A stretch of DNA of 46,312 nt, taken from assembly GCA_000719695.1 (NCBI GenBank), contig JOHN01000072.1, positions 1-46,312 on the forward strand. The letters are read 5' to 3'. Shown here piece after piece: positions 15,998 through 23,641 of this stretch. Origin of the DNA: Streptomyces sp. NRRL F-6131 (lineage in GTDB: Bacteria > Actinomycetota > Actinomycetes > Streptomycetales > Streptomycetaceae). The notes under the pieces are model-generated. The model worked only from the letters and a program-made list of their open reading frames with translations, had not been told where the DNA came from and did no database searches. Both the position numbers and the translations under genes were made by a program. Each line of letters opens with the position of its first letter. Position 1 is the stretch's first letter.

Positions 15998-16830
15998 CTG
16001 TCCGCTGTCAGCTGACCGTCGCCCGCCCGGACGAAGCGCCGGTCGGGGGGCCGGAGCGCGTCGGACGGGCCGGCCGCACGCAGCACCACGTCGAGGACGC
16101 GGGCCGGGGCGGCGGCGTAGCAGTGGGCGAACCACGGCATGTTGGCCTCGACCACGGCCCACCGCTCGGCCGGGTCGTACGGGTCGTACGGGTCGAGCAG
16201 CGTCCCGACATCGAGGGCGACGGCGCTCGGCAGGCTCGACCCGACGTCGGCGAGCAGCCGGTGCGCGAAGTCCATGGCCCCCTCGACGAGCGGCCCGGGG
16301 TCGAGCCGGCCGAAGCGGGCGTAGCGGCTGCCGGACCGCACGGCCCCGTCGAGGACGAACAGCCGGTACTCCGTGCCGAACGTCACCGGCTCGCTGACCA
16401 GGACCGGTGTGTCCGGGCCGAGCCGCGCCCCCCTGCGCGGCAGGTAGCTGCCGTCGGCGTAGACCGCGGGCGGCAGGGACTTGTCGGAGGGCGGCTTGAC
16501 GAAGGCCGGCCGGCGCAGCGCCCGTGCCTCTGCGAGCGTGGCCAGTTCGATCCGGCGCCCCGTGAACTCCTCCGGCAGCCGGGCGAGCCAGTCGTCGGGC
16601 GGTTCGAGCAGGGCCAGTCCGAGCCGGTCCGCGATCCGGGCGGCGGCCAGCGGGCCGCCTTACCAGTGGACGGGGCGCCTGGCCAGCCGGTCGACGGCGG
16701 CGGTGCCGTCCAGGGTCGCGACGGCCAGTCCCCGCACCGCGGCCGCCTCGGTGAGCAGGCTGGTGGTGCCGGTGGCCTGGGCCGAGGTCAGGAGGACCGG
16801 GGGCGGGGCGCCCGGGCCCTGCGGGGTCAC
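15994..16830 (-). pseudogene. ATP-grasp domain protein interrupted by a TAA codon
   Basis: Reading from GTG at 16830 gives a continuous 278-residue protein except for one in-frame TAA (TTA at 16660-16662 on the plus strand) as codon 57, in RPVHW-stop-GGPLAAARIADRLGL. Tyrosine is the natural residue there, one base away. Downstream the frame continues without disturbance: PAFVKPPSDKSLPPAVYADG (ATP-binding lysine region), LVSEPVTFGTEYRLFVLDG and ALDVGTLLD...AVVEANMPWFAHCY, a clear ATP-grasp fold. The first gene overlaps it by 4 bp (GTGA), so the pair was co-translated. As read, only a 56-residue fragment would be made. Substrate unknown. Confidence 0.85.
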
Positions 16831-17279
16831 GGCTGCGGCCGGAACTCGTGCACCACCTCGATGCGACCGACGATGTGCCGGTTGAACTCGTCCAACTCCT
16901 CTGCGGGCACCCAGAGTTCGACGATGGTGCGACCGCCGACCCGGCGGACCGGATAGCGGTCGAGGAAGGCGGTCTCCACTTCGAAGCGGGTGACGTAGCC
17001 GACCCCGGAGGCGGGGACGTTCCAGTCGCGGGCGATGCGGATCGCGTAGTCCTCGTTCAGCACGGGATAGAAGATCGGCTGGTCGGGCAGGCGCGGTGGC
17101 CATGCCCGCCCGTCGGCCGCCTCCACCAGGGCCAACTCCTCGGGCCCGGTGGGACGCCAGAGCGTCGTGGTGGCCACAGCGGGCCCGGCCGTCGTGGTGG
17201 CCGCAGTCGGCGCAGTGGGCGCGGTGGGCGTGCTCGTGAGCTGGGTCGTCGGGCCGTTCATGGACACGAAGCTAGCCAT
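16827..17279 (-). CDS. Conserved protein often annotated ADP-ribosylation/crystallin J1
   Basis: 150 residues. The conserved body starts at TTTLWRPTGPEELALVEAAD and contains LPDQPIFYPVLNEDYAIRIARDW, YVTRFEVETAFLDRYPV and ELWVPAEELDEFNRHIVG. This small family is widespread in Streptomyces and usually labelled ADP-ribosylation/crystallin J1, although the size is too small for an ADP-ribosylglycohydrolase and the function is unknown. The first 35 residues are Thr/Ala-rich. Two ATG codons (17279 and 17261) are possible and neither has a good ribosome site; both lie inside a long inverted repeat. It is coupled to the ATP-grasp gene, which suggests a joint role. Confidence 0.8.
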   Translation of the reverse strand: MASFVSMNGPTTQLTSTPTAPTAPTAATTTAGPAVATTTLWRPTGPEELALVEAADGRAWPPRLPDQPIFYPVLNEDYAIRIARDWNVPASGVGYVTRFEVETAFLDRYPVRRVGGRTIVELWVPAEELDEFNRHIVGRIEVVHEFRPQP

Positions 17280-17288
17280 GAACGGCCC
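17251..17288. promoter_or_regulatory. 13-bp inverted repeat spanning the start codons
   Basis: GGGCCGTTCATGG (17251-17263) and CCATGAACGGCCC (17276-17288) are perfect inverted copies with a 12-nt spacer. Each arm contains one of the two candidate ATG codons of the downstream minus-strand gene. In mRNA it would hide both starts; as DNA it could be an operator. Confidence 0.7.
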
Positions 17289-17366
17289 CGACGGGAACCG
17301 ATTTTCACGCGGCGCCGGGAGAACCGGCAGCCGGAACAGCCGGTGGCCGGTGCCGGCCGCCGCCGG

Positions 17367-18560
17367 TCAGCGGTAGGCGGACTCTCCGGTGATCGCCTCG
17401 CCGAGGACGAGGGTGTGGATCTCGCTGGTGCCCTCGTAAGTGAGCACCGACTCCAGGTTGTTGGCGTGCCGCAGGACCGGGTACTCGGTGGTGATGCCGT
17501 TGGCGCCGAGCACGGTGCGGGCGCTGCGGGCGATCTCCAGGGCGGTCCGGACGTTGTTGAGCTTGCCGAAGCTGACGTGCGCCGGGCGTGCCGCGCCCTC
17601 GTCCTTGAGCCGGCCGATCCGCAGGGCGACCAGGTAGGCCTTCTCCACCTCCAGCATCATCTCGACGAGCTTCTGCTGGGTGAGCTGGAACCCGGCGATC
17701 GGGCGGTCGAACTGGATGCGGCTCTTCGCGTAGTCGAGGGCCGAGGTGTAGCAGTCGCGGGCGGCGCCGACGGTGCCCCAGAGGATGCCGTAGCGGGCCT
17801 CGTTCAGGGAGGAGAGCGGTCCGCGCAGGCCGGTGACGCCCGGCAGGACGGCGTCGGCGGGCAACACGACCTCGTCGAAGGCGAGTTCGCTGGTCACCGA
17901 GGCGCGCAGGGACAGTTTGCCGTGCACGTCGGTGGTGGTGAAGCCGGGCGTGCCGGGTTCGACCAGGAAGCCGCGGACACCCTCGTCGGTCTGTGCCCAG
18001 ACGACCGCGACGTCGGAGATCGAGCCGTTGGTGATCCACATCTTGGAGCCGGAGAGCACCCAGTCCGCGCCCTCGCCACCGGCGCCCTTGCGGCGGGCCC
18101 GGGTGCGCATGTTGGCCGGGTCGGAGCCGAAGTCCGGTTCGGTGAGGGCGAAGCAGCCGATCAGTTCGCCGGCGGCGAGGCCGGGCAGCCAGCGCTGCTT
18201 CTGTTCCTCGGAGCCGAACGCGTGGATGGCGCGCATGGCCAGCGAGCCCTGGACGGAGACGAAGCTGCGCAGGCCCGAGTCGGCGGCCTCCAGTTCCATG
18301 CAGGCGACCCCGTAGGCGACGGCGGTCGAGCCGGTGCAGCCGTAACCGTCGAGGTGCATGCCGAGCACGCCGAGGGCGCCGAGCTCGGGGGCGAGTTCGC
18401 GGGCGGGGAAGACCCCGCGCTCGAACCATTCGCCGATGTGCGGGCGGATCCGGTCGTCGGCGAACTTCCGCACGGTGTCGCGGACGAGCCGCTCCTCGTC
18501 GGTGAGCAGGTCACCGACGGCGAGCAGGTCGGCGGGGTCGATCCTGGGCGGCTTCGCCAT
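17367..18560 (-). CDS. Acyl-CoA dehydrogenase, glutaryl-CoA dehydrogenase type
   Basis: FAD-dependent acyl-CoA dehydrogenase of 397 residues, the usual length. FAD/substrate motifs are present: CFALTEPDFGSDPANMRTRA, WVLSGSKMWITNGSISDVAVV, the helical region RIQFDRPIAGFQLTQQKLVEM, and the catalytic base E376 in LTYEGTSEIH. The block ARTVLGANGITTEYPVLRHANNLESVLTYEG matches the glutaryl-CoA dehydrogenase subgroup, which also decarboxylates to crotonyl-CoA in lysine/tryptophan breakdown. The ATG at 18560 has AAGGAG 6 nt upstream, so the longer open frame upstream is not used. It is divergent from the GNAT gene across three phased direct repeats. Confidence 0.9.
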   Translation of the reverse strand: MAKPPRIDPADLLAVGDLLTDEERLVRDTVRKFADDRIRPHIGEWFERGVFPARELAPELGALGVLGMHLDGYGCTGSTAVAYGVACMELEAADSGLRSFVSVQGSLAMRAIHAFGSEEQKQRWLPGLAAGELIGCFALTEPDFGSDPANMRTRARRKGAGGEGADWVLSGSKMWITNGSISDVAVVWAQTDEGVRGFLVEPGTPGFTTTDVHGKLSLRASVTSELAFDEVVLPADAVLPGVTGLRGPLSSLNEARYGILWGTVGAARDCYTSALDYAKSRIQFDRPIAGFQLTQQKLVEMMLEVEKAYLVALRIGRLKDEGAARPAHVSFGKLNNVRTALEIARSARTVLGANGITTEYPVLRHANNLESVLTYEGTSEIHTLVLGEAITGESAYR

Positions 18561-18585
18561 TGAAGCTCCTTGTAGTCTCGGCGGG

Positions 18586-18641
18586 CGAACCGGGTGCGTC
18601 CCGGGCGCGAACCGGGCGCACCCCGGACACGAACCGGGCGC
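18586..18641. promoter_or_regulatory. Three 22-bp-spaced direct repeats in divergent promoter
   Basis: CGAACCGGGTGC at 18586, CGAACCGGGCGC at 18608 and again at 18630: exactly 22 bp apart each time, i.e. two helical turns. They sit in the 154-bp region between the acyl-CoA dehydrogenase (minus) and GNAT (plus) genes. The spacing suggests cooperative binding of a regulator on one DNA face. Confidence 0.6.
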
Positions 18642-18714
18642 GGCGCGGCGTTGGGTACCGGCGAGTATTCCGCACCGAGCCCCTCCCGGGACCGCCGGAA
18701 ACGAGGGAGTGACG

Positions 18715-19365
18715 ATGTACACAATCCGCCCGTTGACGGCGGAGGAACTGCTCGACTCGGCGGTCCGGCTGGGCGAGCTGCTGGCGGACACCGTCGACGC
18801 GGGCGCTTCGGTCGGGTTTCTCGCTCCGCTCGACCCCGGTGCGGCGGCCGACTGGTGGCGGGCGCTGGCGCCGGACGTCGCGGCGGGGCGGCTCCTGCTC
18901 TGGGTCGCGTACGCCGGGGCGGGCACCGACCCCGGCGGCACCGCGGGCGCCCGGGTCGCCGGCACGGTGCAACTGCGCCCGGCGACGACCGCCAACGGCC
19001 GGCACCGGGCGGACGTCGCCAAGTTGATGGTCCACCGGGCGGACCGGGGCCACGGGCTGGCGGGTCGGCTGCTGGCGGCCCTGGAGTCGGCGGCCGCGGG
19101 GCACGGCATCCGGACGCTGGTGCTGGACACCGAGACGGACAGTCCCGCCGAGCGGATGTACGCGGCGGCGGGCTGGACCCGGGTCGGCACGGTGCCGGAC
19201 TTCGCGACCGACCCGGCGGGGGCGCCGTGCGCGACCACCATCTTCTACAAGGCGCTGCCGCTACCCGGTGGGGCCGAAGAGCGGGCCGACGCCGGGGACG
19301 GGGCCGGCGACGGGGACGGGGCCGCGGTCACCCCGGAGGGCCGGCCGGTCGCGTCGCCAGGATGA
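18715..19365 (+). CDS. GNAT-family N-acetyltransferase
   Basis: 216 residues. The acetyl-CoA-binding motif A region reads VAKLMVHRADRGHGLAGRLLAAL (residues 98 on; the R-x-x-G-x-G/A pyrophosphate loop is RGHGLA), followed by LVLDTETDSPAERMYAAAGWTRVG, the typical end of a GNAT domain. The first part (residues 1-75) is the acceptor-binding half. The C-terminal 35 residues are Gly/Asp-rich and disordered. The ATG at 18715 has GAGGGAG upstream. The acceptor could be an amine of a small molecule, an antibiotic or a protein; nothing here decides. It shares a promoter region with the acyl-CoA dehydrogenase. Confidence 0.88.
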   Translation: MYTIRPLTAEELLDSAVRLGELLADTVDAGASVGFLAPLDPGAAADWWRALAPDVAAGRLLLWVAYAGAGTDPGGTAGARVAGTVQLRPATTANGRHRADVAKLMVHRADRGHGLAGRLLAALESAAAGHGIRTLVLDTETDSPAERMYAAAGWTRVGTVPDFATDPAGAPCATTIFYKALPLPGGAEERADAGDGAGDGDGAAVTPEGRPVASPG

Positions 19366-19402
19366 CCGCCTGCGCGCACGGACGAGGCGTGAGGGGTGGA
19401 CG

Positions 19403-19507
19403 GTGGGACGTTGGGCCGTGGTGGTTCAGGAGACCGAGGGCATCGGCGACGACCGGATCTGGGTCAGCAAGGTGCTCCGGCTGACGCCCGGCCCCACCCC
19501 GACCTGA
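19403..19507 (+). CDS. Possible 34-residue small protein
   Basis: GTG at 19403 with GAGGGG 6 nt upstream opens a frame starting MGRWAVVVQETEGIGDDRIW and continuing through VSKVLRLTPG to a stop at 19507. Alternating hydrophobic and charged residues look protein-like rather than the Arg/Ala-rich noise of shadow frames. It follows the GNAT gene by 37 bp, so it may be its operon partner. I do not recognise the family. Confidence 0.45.
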   Translation: MGRWAVVVQETEGIGDDRIWVSKVLRLTPGPTPT

Positions 19508-19582
19508 ACCAACCTGAACCAACCTGAACCGGTCCGGCCTCGGCCCCACCTCGGCCCGGCCCGGTTCGGGGCCTGGTTCAGG
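19502..19582. terminator. Three AACCTGAACC repeats and matching GGTTCAGG arm
   Basis: ACCTGAACCA repeated at 19502, 19512 and 19522; the last copy (CCTGAACC 19523-19530) is complementary to GGTTCAGG 19575-19582, which overlaps the azlD stop codon. The region lies between convergent genes and probably folds as a weak bidirectional terminator. Confidence 0.4.
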
Positions 19583-19886
19583 CGACGCCGCAGAGGCGGA
19601 GCACGGCCGTCGTCGCGGCGGCCGCGACCACCACGGCCGGGAACGGCGCGCGCCGCAGCGCGAGGGCACCCGCGACCAGGACACCCGCCGGGCGGGCCCA
19701 GCCGGCGAAGTCGTGGCCCCGGGTGAGCGCGCCGGTCGCGATCAGGGCGACGAGCAGCACCGCGGCGGCGACGGCGAGCAGCCGGCGCACCCGGTCCGAG
19801 ACGGTGAGCCGGCCACCGAGCAGCGGCCCGGCGAGCCGGAACGCGTAGGTGCCGCCGGCCAGCAGCAGGATGGCGAGCAGGGACAT
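19578..19886 (-). CDS. azlD: AzlD-family branched-chain amino acid exporter subunit
   Basis: Membrane protein of 102 residues with four hydrophobic segments (SLLAILLLAGGTYAFRLAGPLL, RRLLAVAAAVLLVALIATGAL, RPAGVLVAGALALRR, FPAVVVAAAATTAVLRL), the size and TYAFR-x-x-G-P start usual for AzlD/YgaH. Its ATG shares one base with the azlC stop (TGATG), and GAGGAGG in the azlC tail is its ribosome site, so the two are translationally coupled. With AzlC it exports branched-chain amino acids or related compounds. The divergent XRE-cupin gene is the probable regulator. Confidence 0.88.
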   Translation of the reverse strand: MSLLAILLLAGGTYAFRLAGPLLGGRLTVSDRVRRLLAVAAAVLLVALIATGALTRGHDFAGWARPAGVLVAGALALRRAPFPAVVVAAAATTAVLRLCGVA

Positions 19887-20686
19887 CAGTGGACCTCCTC
19901 GGCGAGGGGCGCGGAACGGTCGGGGGAATCGGCGCCCGCGGGATCCGTACCGGCACCGGCCGGCGCGGCGGCCTCGGCGCGTTCGGCGGCCTCGGCCGGT
20001 TCGGCGGCCCCGCCCGGTTCGGCCCCGCGGGCCGCGAACAGCAGCCCGGTCAGCGCGAGCAGCACCGGCAGGCCGGCCGAGACGAACGGGGTGGCGGCCA
20101 CGGCGACGGCGGCGCCGCTCAGGGCGGCGGCGCGGGTGCGGCGGTCGGTGAGCGAGGGCAGCACGAGGGCGAGCAGGACGGCGGGGAAGGCGGCGTCCAG
20201 TCCGAACGCGTCGGTGTCGCCGATCAGACCGCCCGCCGCCGCGCCGACGGCGACGGAGGTGTTCCAGACCACGAACAGCATCACGCCGCAGACCCAGTAC
20301 GCCGCCCGTCGCCGCTGGGGGTCCGACTCGAGCATGGTGAACGCGACGGACTCGTCGGTGAGCAGCTGCGCGCCGAGCAGTCTGCGCCACCGCGGACCGT
20401 CGAGGACGTCGGCGACGGCGAAGCCGAAGGGAAGCAGGCGGGCGTTGAGGACGAGACCGGCGACCAGGGCGGCGACCACGCCGCCGCCGGAGAGCACGAT
20501 GCCGACGGCGGCGAACTGCGCGCCCCCGGCGTAGACGAGGACGGACATGGCGATCGGCACCCAGAGCGGGAGCCCGCCGGAGACGGAGATCGCCCCGAAC
20601 GAGACGCCGACCAGGGCGCCGGCGAGGCAGACGAGGGCGATGTCACGGAACGTGGAACGTTCAAGGGTTCGAAGGAGCGAACGCAT
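19886..20686 (-). CDS. azlC: AzlC-family branched-chain amino acid exporter subunit
   Basis: Integral membrane protein of 266 residues. The AzlC signature is clear in VCLAGALVGVSFGAISVSGGLP, VLVYAGGAQFAAVGIVLSGG, LVLNARLLPFGFAVAD and LLTDESVAFTML. The conserved body ends near residue 220; the remaining 45 or so residues form an Ala/Glu/Pro-rich cytoplasmic tail that standard homologues lack. It is the first gene of the azlCD pair and starts with ATG at 20686, without a strong ribosome site. The 69-bp gap to the divergent regulator holds a perfect dyad. Confidence 0.9.
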   Translation of the reverse strand: MRSLLRTLERSTFRDIALVCLAGALVGVSFGAISVSGGLPLWVPIAMSVLVYAGGAQFAAVGIVLSGGGVVAALVAGLVLNARLLPFGFAVADVLDGPRWRRLLGAQLLTDESVAFTMLESDPQRRRAAYWVCGVMLFVVWNTSVAVGAAAGGLIGDTDAFGLDAAFPAVLLALVLPSLTDRRTRAAALSGAAVAVAATPFVSAGLPVLLALTGLLFAARGAEPGGAAEPAEAAERAEAAAPAGAGTDPAGADSPDRSAPLAEEVH

Positions 20687-20713
20687 GTCCAGTAGAGTGA
20701 ACCCGAAGGGTGT

Positions 20714-20731
20714 CGTTCGTCAAGACGAACG
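20714..20731. promoter_or_regulatory. Operator dyad between azlC and XRE regulator
   Basis: CGTTCGTC-AA-GACGAACG is a perfect 8-bp inverted repeat in the 69-bp divergent region. Additional GAACG half-sites occur nearby (GAGCGAACGC at both gene starts). The size and symmetry fit a dimeric XRE repressor acting on both azlCD and its own gene. Confidence 0.7.
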
Positions 20732-20755
20732 CTTGGACTTGTGGAGCGAACGCGC

Positions 20756-21349
20756 ATGAGTGGCAGCACCAGCAACAGCGGCGCCGGGTCCGGCGCCTCA
20801 GGGAACGAGCTGATCGCGCTGATCTCGGCGTCGATCCGGCGCGAGCGTGAACGGGCCGGGCTGTCGATGGCCGAACTGGCCCGCCGGGCGGGGATCGCCA
20901 AGTCGACGCTCTCCCAACTGGAGTCGGGTGTCGGCAATCCGAGCGTCGAGACGCTCTGGGCGCTCGGCGTCGCCCTGGACGTGCCGTTCAGCCGACTGGT
21001 CGACCCGCCGCGCCCGGTGGTCCGGGTGGTGCGGGTCGGGGAGGGCCCGGTCACCCACTCGGAGCGGGCCGACTACGCCGCGACCCTGCTGGCCTCCTGC
21101 CCGCCCAACGCCCGCCGCGACATCTACCGGATCGAGGCCGAACCGGGCGAGACCAGGGCCTCCGACCCGCACATGCCCGGCACCGTCGAGCACCTGCTGC
21201 TGGGCGCCGGACGGGCGCTGGTCGGACCGACCGAGGCTCCCGTCGAGCTGGGCCCGGGCGACTACGTGAGCTACCCGGGCGACGCCCCGCACGTGTTCCG
21301 GGCCCTGGCGCCGGGCACCCTGGCCGTGATCGTGATGGAGCACGTCTGA
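20756..21349 (+). CDS. XRE-family transcriptional regulator with C-terminal cupin
   Basis: 197 residues. The N-terminal helix-turn-helix spans about residues 19-80 (RERAGLSMAELARRAGIAKSTLSQLESGVGNPSVETLW). The C-terminal cupin (about 95-197; YRIEAEPGETRASDPHMPGTVEHLLLG ... ELGPGDYVSYPGDAPHVF) would bind a small ligand. Such regulators control adjacent transport or metabolism genes; the divergent azlCD pair and the shared dyad make branched-chain amino acid export the likely target. The ATG at 20756 is chosen because GGAG lies 10 nt upstream; the GTG at 20741 overlaps that ribosome site. Confidence 0.9.
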   Translation: MSGSTSNSGAGSGASGNELIALISASIRRERERAGLSMAELARRAGIAKSTLSQLESGVGNPSVETLWALGVALDVPFSRLVDPPRPVVRVVRVGEGPVTHSERADYAATLLASCPPNARRDIYRIEAEPGETRASDPHMPGTVEHLLLGAGRALVGPTEAPVELGPGDYVSYPGDAPHVFRALAPGTLAVIVMEHV

Positions 21350-21423
21350 CGGCCGGCCGACACTTGGCCGGTGACGACCGCCCGACGCGGCCGCCGGCCG
21401 TCGGCGGAACCCGCCGCGGCCGG

Positions 21424-23451
21424 TCAGAGCTTCAACAGCCGGTCCAGGAACGGGTTGCCGAACACCCGGTGCGGGTCGTGGCGGTCCAAGACGGTGATCG
21501 CCTCGTCCCAGCCGGCTCCGCCGCCGGCCCGGTGGCTCGCCGGGATGATCCGGTCCAGCATGTCGGCGTCGGCCCAGGCGGCGTCCTCGGTGTAGGCCCA
21601 GCCCTTGGACCACTCGACGCGCAGGCCCGCCCGGGTGCCGTCGAAGGAGCGCAGCAGGGCCTGTTCGAGGTCGCGGCCGAAGCGGTGCAGCCCGGGTGTC
21701 CCGGGGAAGCCGAGCACGTCGACCCAGACGGCGGTGTCCCATTCGGGCCGGTCGGGGCGCGGGCGCAGCGCGGAGAGCAGCGGCGGCCGGGCGCCGGGCA
21801 CCCCGGACCAGGCCGGGTCGTCGACGCCGGTGACCCGGATCTCCACCGCGCCGTTCACCGGGAACTCCCCGCGGGTCCGGTAGTCGTCGAGCAACCGCCG
21901 GTACTGGTCGGCGAATTCGGCCACCACCCACTGGAGGTCGGCGCGCCGGGCGAGGATCGCGTAGCCGTTCGCCGTGACCCGCAGGGTGGTGGGGCGGACG
22001 TACTGGAGCAGGGTGCGGGAGGGCCCCCACAGGTCGGAGCGCAGGCCGCCGGCGAGCAGGTGGGTGAGCACCTCTCCGGTGAGCAGGTCGCGGATCAGCC
22101 CGCCGGAGAGGAGGACGTCGGTGAGGTCTCCGGTAAGTCCCACCTTGGCGATCAGGTACTGGAGTTGGCCGAACAGCGGGGCCGATCCCCAGGCTCCGGA
22201 GACGAGTTGGCCGGCCAGGGTGGCGACCGGTTGCGGAATCGAGTCGGAGAAGGGGTAGTTGTAGGGCTCGTCGACGGCGCGGGAGCCGAACGGGCGGGTC
22301 GCAGCGACGGTCCAGGTCTTCAGCCACGGGCGGTCGGTGTAGGCGAACCAGATCGCCTCGGCCCGACCGTCCCGTTCGACGAAGTCGGCGAAGGTGCGCG
22401 GGCGGGAGAGGCCGCCGAGTCCGGTCGACGTGCCGGGGCGGGCGAAGAGTTCGCTCGCCGGGATGTCGAGTCGGCTGACACAGCGCAGCGGCCGGTCCGC
22501 GCCGGCCCGGAGCACCACCTCGGTGACGAACGCCCGGCCGAGGTGGACCAGGAAGGCGGCGCTGTCCGCCTCGGACCGGTCGAAGGTCCGCAGGGTGTAC
22601 CGGTCGGTGGCCGGGTCGAGGACGACGGCGGTCAGCCGGGTGACCTGGTTGCTGACCGAGCCGTAGCCGTGCCCGTCCGCGCGCAGTTCGCCGGCGGCGG
22701 GAACGGCGGTGCCGTGGCCGCCGATCGCGAGGACGCCGCCGAGGGTGAGCTCACCGGGGGCGGGGACGGCGGTGAGGCCGAGGCCGCGGTCGGCCAGGTG
22801 GGCGAGCAGCGCCTCCATGCTCGCGCCGGTCTGGGCGCGGACGGTGGTGGCCGACTCGGCGGTGAGCGCGGTGAGGTGGCGGGTGGTGTCGAGCAGCAGG
22901 ACGCGGGCCGCCCCGGGGGTGCCGTCGGCGACGGTGAGCGGCGCCCAGGTGTGCCGGTGGCCCTGGGCGCGCAGGCGCCAGCCGTGGGCGCGGGCCCAGT
23001 CGGCGAGCGCCGGGACCTCCTCGGGGGTGCGCGGGGCGCAGGTCCAGAGCTGGTCGGTGCGGACCTCACCGGACCAGTTCTGGTAGACGCGCTGGAACAG
23101 CTCGGTGCCGGCGGGCAGGTCGGGCGGGGCGGGGGTGGCGGCCCGGGCGCTGTCCGGTCCGACGGTGCCGCGCACCATCCAGCCGGCGGCGCCGAGGGCG
23201 GCGGAGACGCCGAGGAGGCGGCGACGGCTGAGGGTCCGGTCCTGCGTCGGCCCGTCCGGACGGTCGGCGGCGGCGGTGAGGTCGGCCGCGGGGTCCTCGG
23301 TGAGGTCGGTGGTGGGGTGCGCGGTGAGGTCGGTGGTGGGGTGCGCAGTGAGGTCCGCGGCGCGATCGGCGGCGGTGACGAGGTCCGCGGCGCGATCGGC
23401 GCCCTGGTCGTGGTGGTGGCCGTCGTGGTGCTGGTGGTGTGCTGCCGTCAT
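21424..23451 (-). CDS. Tat-exported FAD-linked oxidase, cholesterol-oxidase (BCO2)-like
   Basis: Predicted secreted flavoprotein of 675 residues. The PCMH-type FAD domain is visible from about 115 (TCAPRTPEEVPALADWARAHGW, RLRAQGHRHTWAPLTVADG, AVPAPGELTLGGVLAIGGHGT). The C-terminal half (RVFGNPFLDRLLKL end, LRVEWSKGWAYTEDAAWAD) resembles the substrate domain of the covalent-FAD cholesterol oxidase group, with sugar-lactone oxidases as the alternative. A twin-arginine motif SRRRLLG is at 75-81, but it is preceded by 74 residues: a His-rich opening (HHQHHDGHHHDQ) and AADLT/HPTTDLT repeats. No strong ribosome site marks the ATG at 23451, so a later start close to the Tat motif is possible. Monocistronic. 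Confidence 0.82.
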   Translation of the reverse strand: MTAAHHQHHDGHHHDQGADRAADLVTAADRAADLTAHPTTDLTAHPTTDLTEDPAADLTAAADRPDGPTQDRTLSRRRLLGVSAALGAAGWMVRGTVGPDSARAATPAPPDLPAGTELFQRVYQNWSGEVRTDQLWTCAPRTPEEVPALADWARAHGWRLRAQGHRHTWAPLTVADGTPGAARVLLLDTTRHLTALTAESATTVRAQTGASMEALLAHLADRGLGLTAVPAPGELTLGGVLAIGGHGTAVPAAGELRADGHGYGSVSNQVTRLTAVVLDPATDRYTLRTFDRSEADSAAFLVHLGRAFVTEVVLRAGADRPLRCVSRLDIPASELFARPGTSTGLGGLSRPRTFADFVERDGRAEAIWFAYTDRPWLKTWTVAATRPFGSRAVDEPYNYPFSDSIPQPVATLAGQLVSGAWGSAPLFGQLQYLIAKVGLTGDLTDVLLSGGLIRDLLTGEVLTHLLAGGLRSDLWGPSRTLLQYVRPTTLRVTANGYAILARRADLQWVVAEFADQYRRLLDDYRTRGEFPVNGAVEIRVTGVDDPAWSGVPGARPPLLSALRPRPDRPEWDTAVWVDVLGFPGTPGLHRFGRDLEQALLRSFDGTRAGLRVEWSKGWAYTEDAAWADADMLDRIIPASHRAGGGAGWDEAITVLDRHDPHRVFGNPFLDRLLKL

Positions 23452-23550
23452 GCCCGCCCCTGTGTCCGGTGGACTTTCGTCCGGTGTCTCCCCCGATTCC
23501 GGGTGAGCGTACGAAGCAGCCGTTCGGACGCCGCGAAGCGGCTCGTGATC

Positions 23551-23568
23551 TTCACTCGAAGGAGTGAA
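23551..23568. promoter_or_regulatory. Dyad in divergent region of FAD oxidase and CN hydrolase
   Basis: TTCACTC-GAAG-GAGTGAA is a perfect 7-bp inverted repeat in the 190-bp divergent gap. MerR-type activators bind similar GTTCACTC-like dyads between widely spaced promoter elements, so it may be such an operator. No MerR gene is in view. Confidence 0.5.
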
Positions 23569-23641
23569 CCTTGCCAGGTTTCGCGGTCGGCTCATAGGTT
23601 GATCGTGATCGCCTTGCCCGATCTCCCCCGGAGGCCCCACC

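Noticed and set aside
16660..16662. TAA in the ATP-grasp gene as recoded or pyrrolysine-like codon
   Set aside because: Recoding uses TAG or TGA in known systems, and no recoding structure is apparent; a simple substitution from a tyrosine codon is sufficient.
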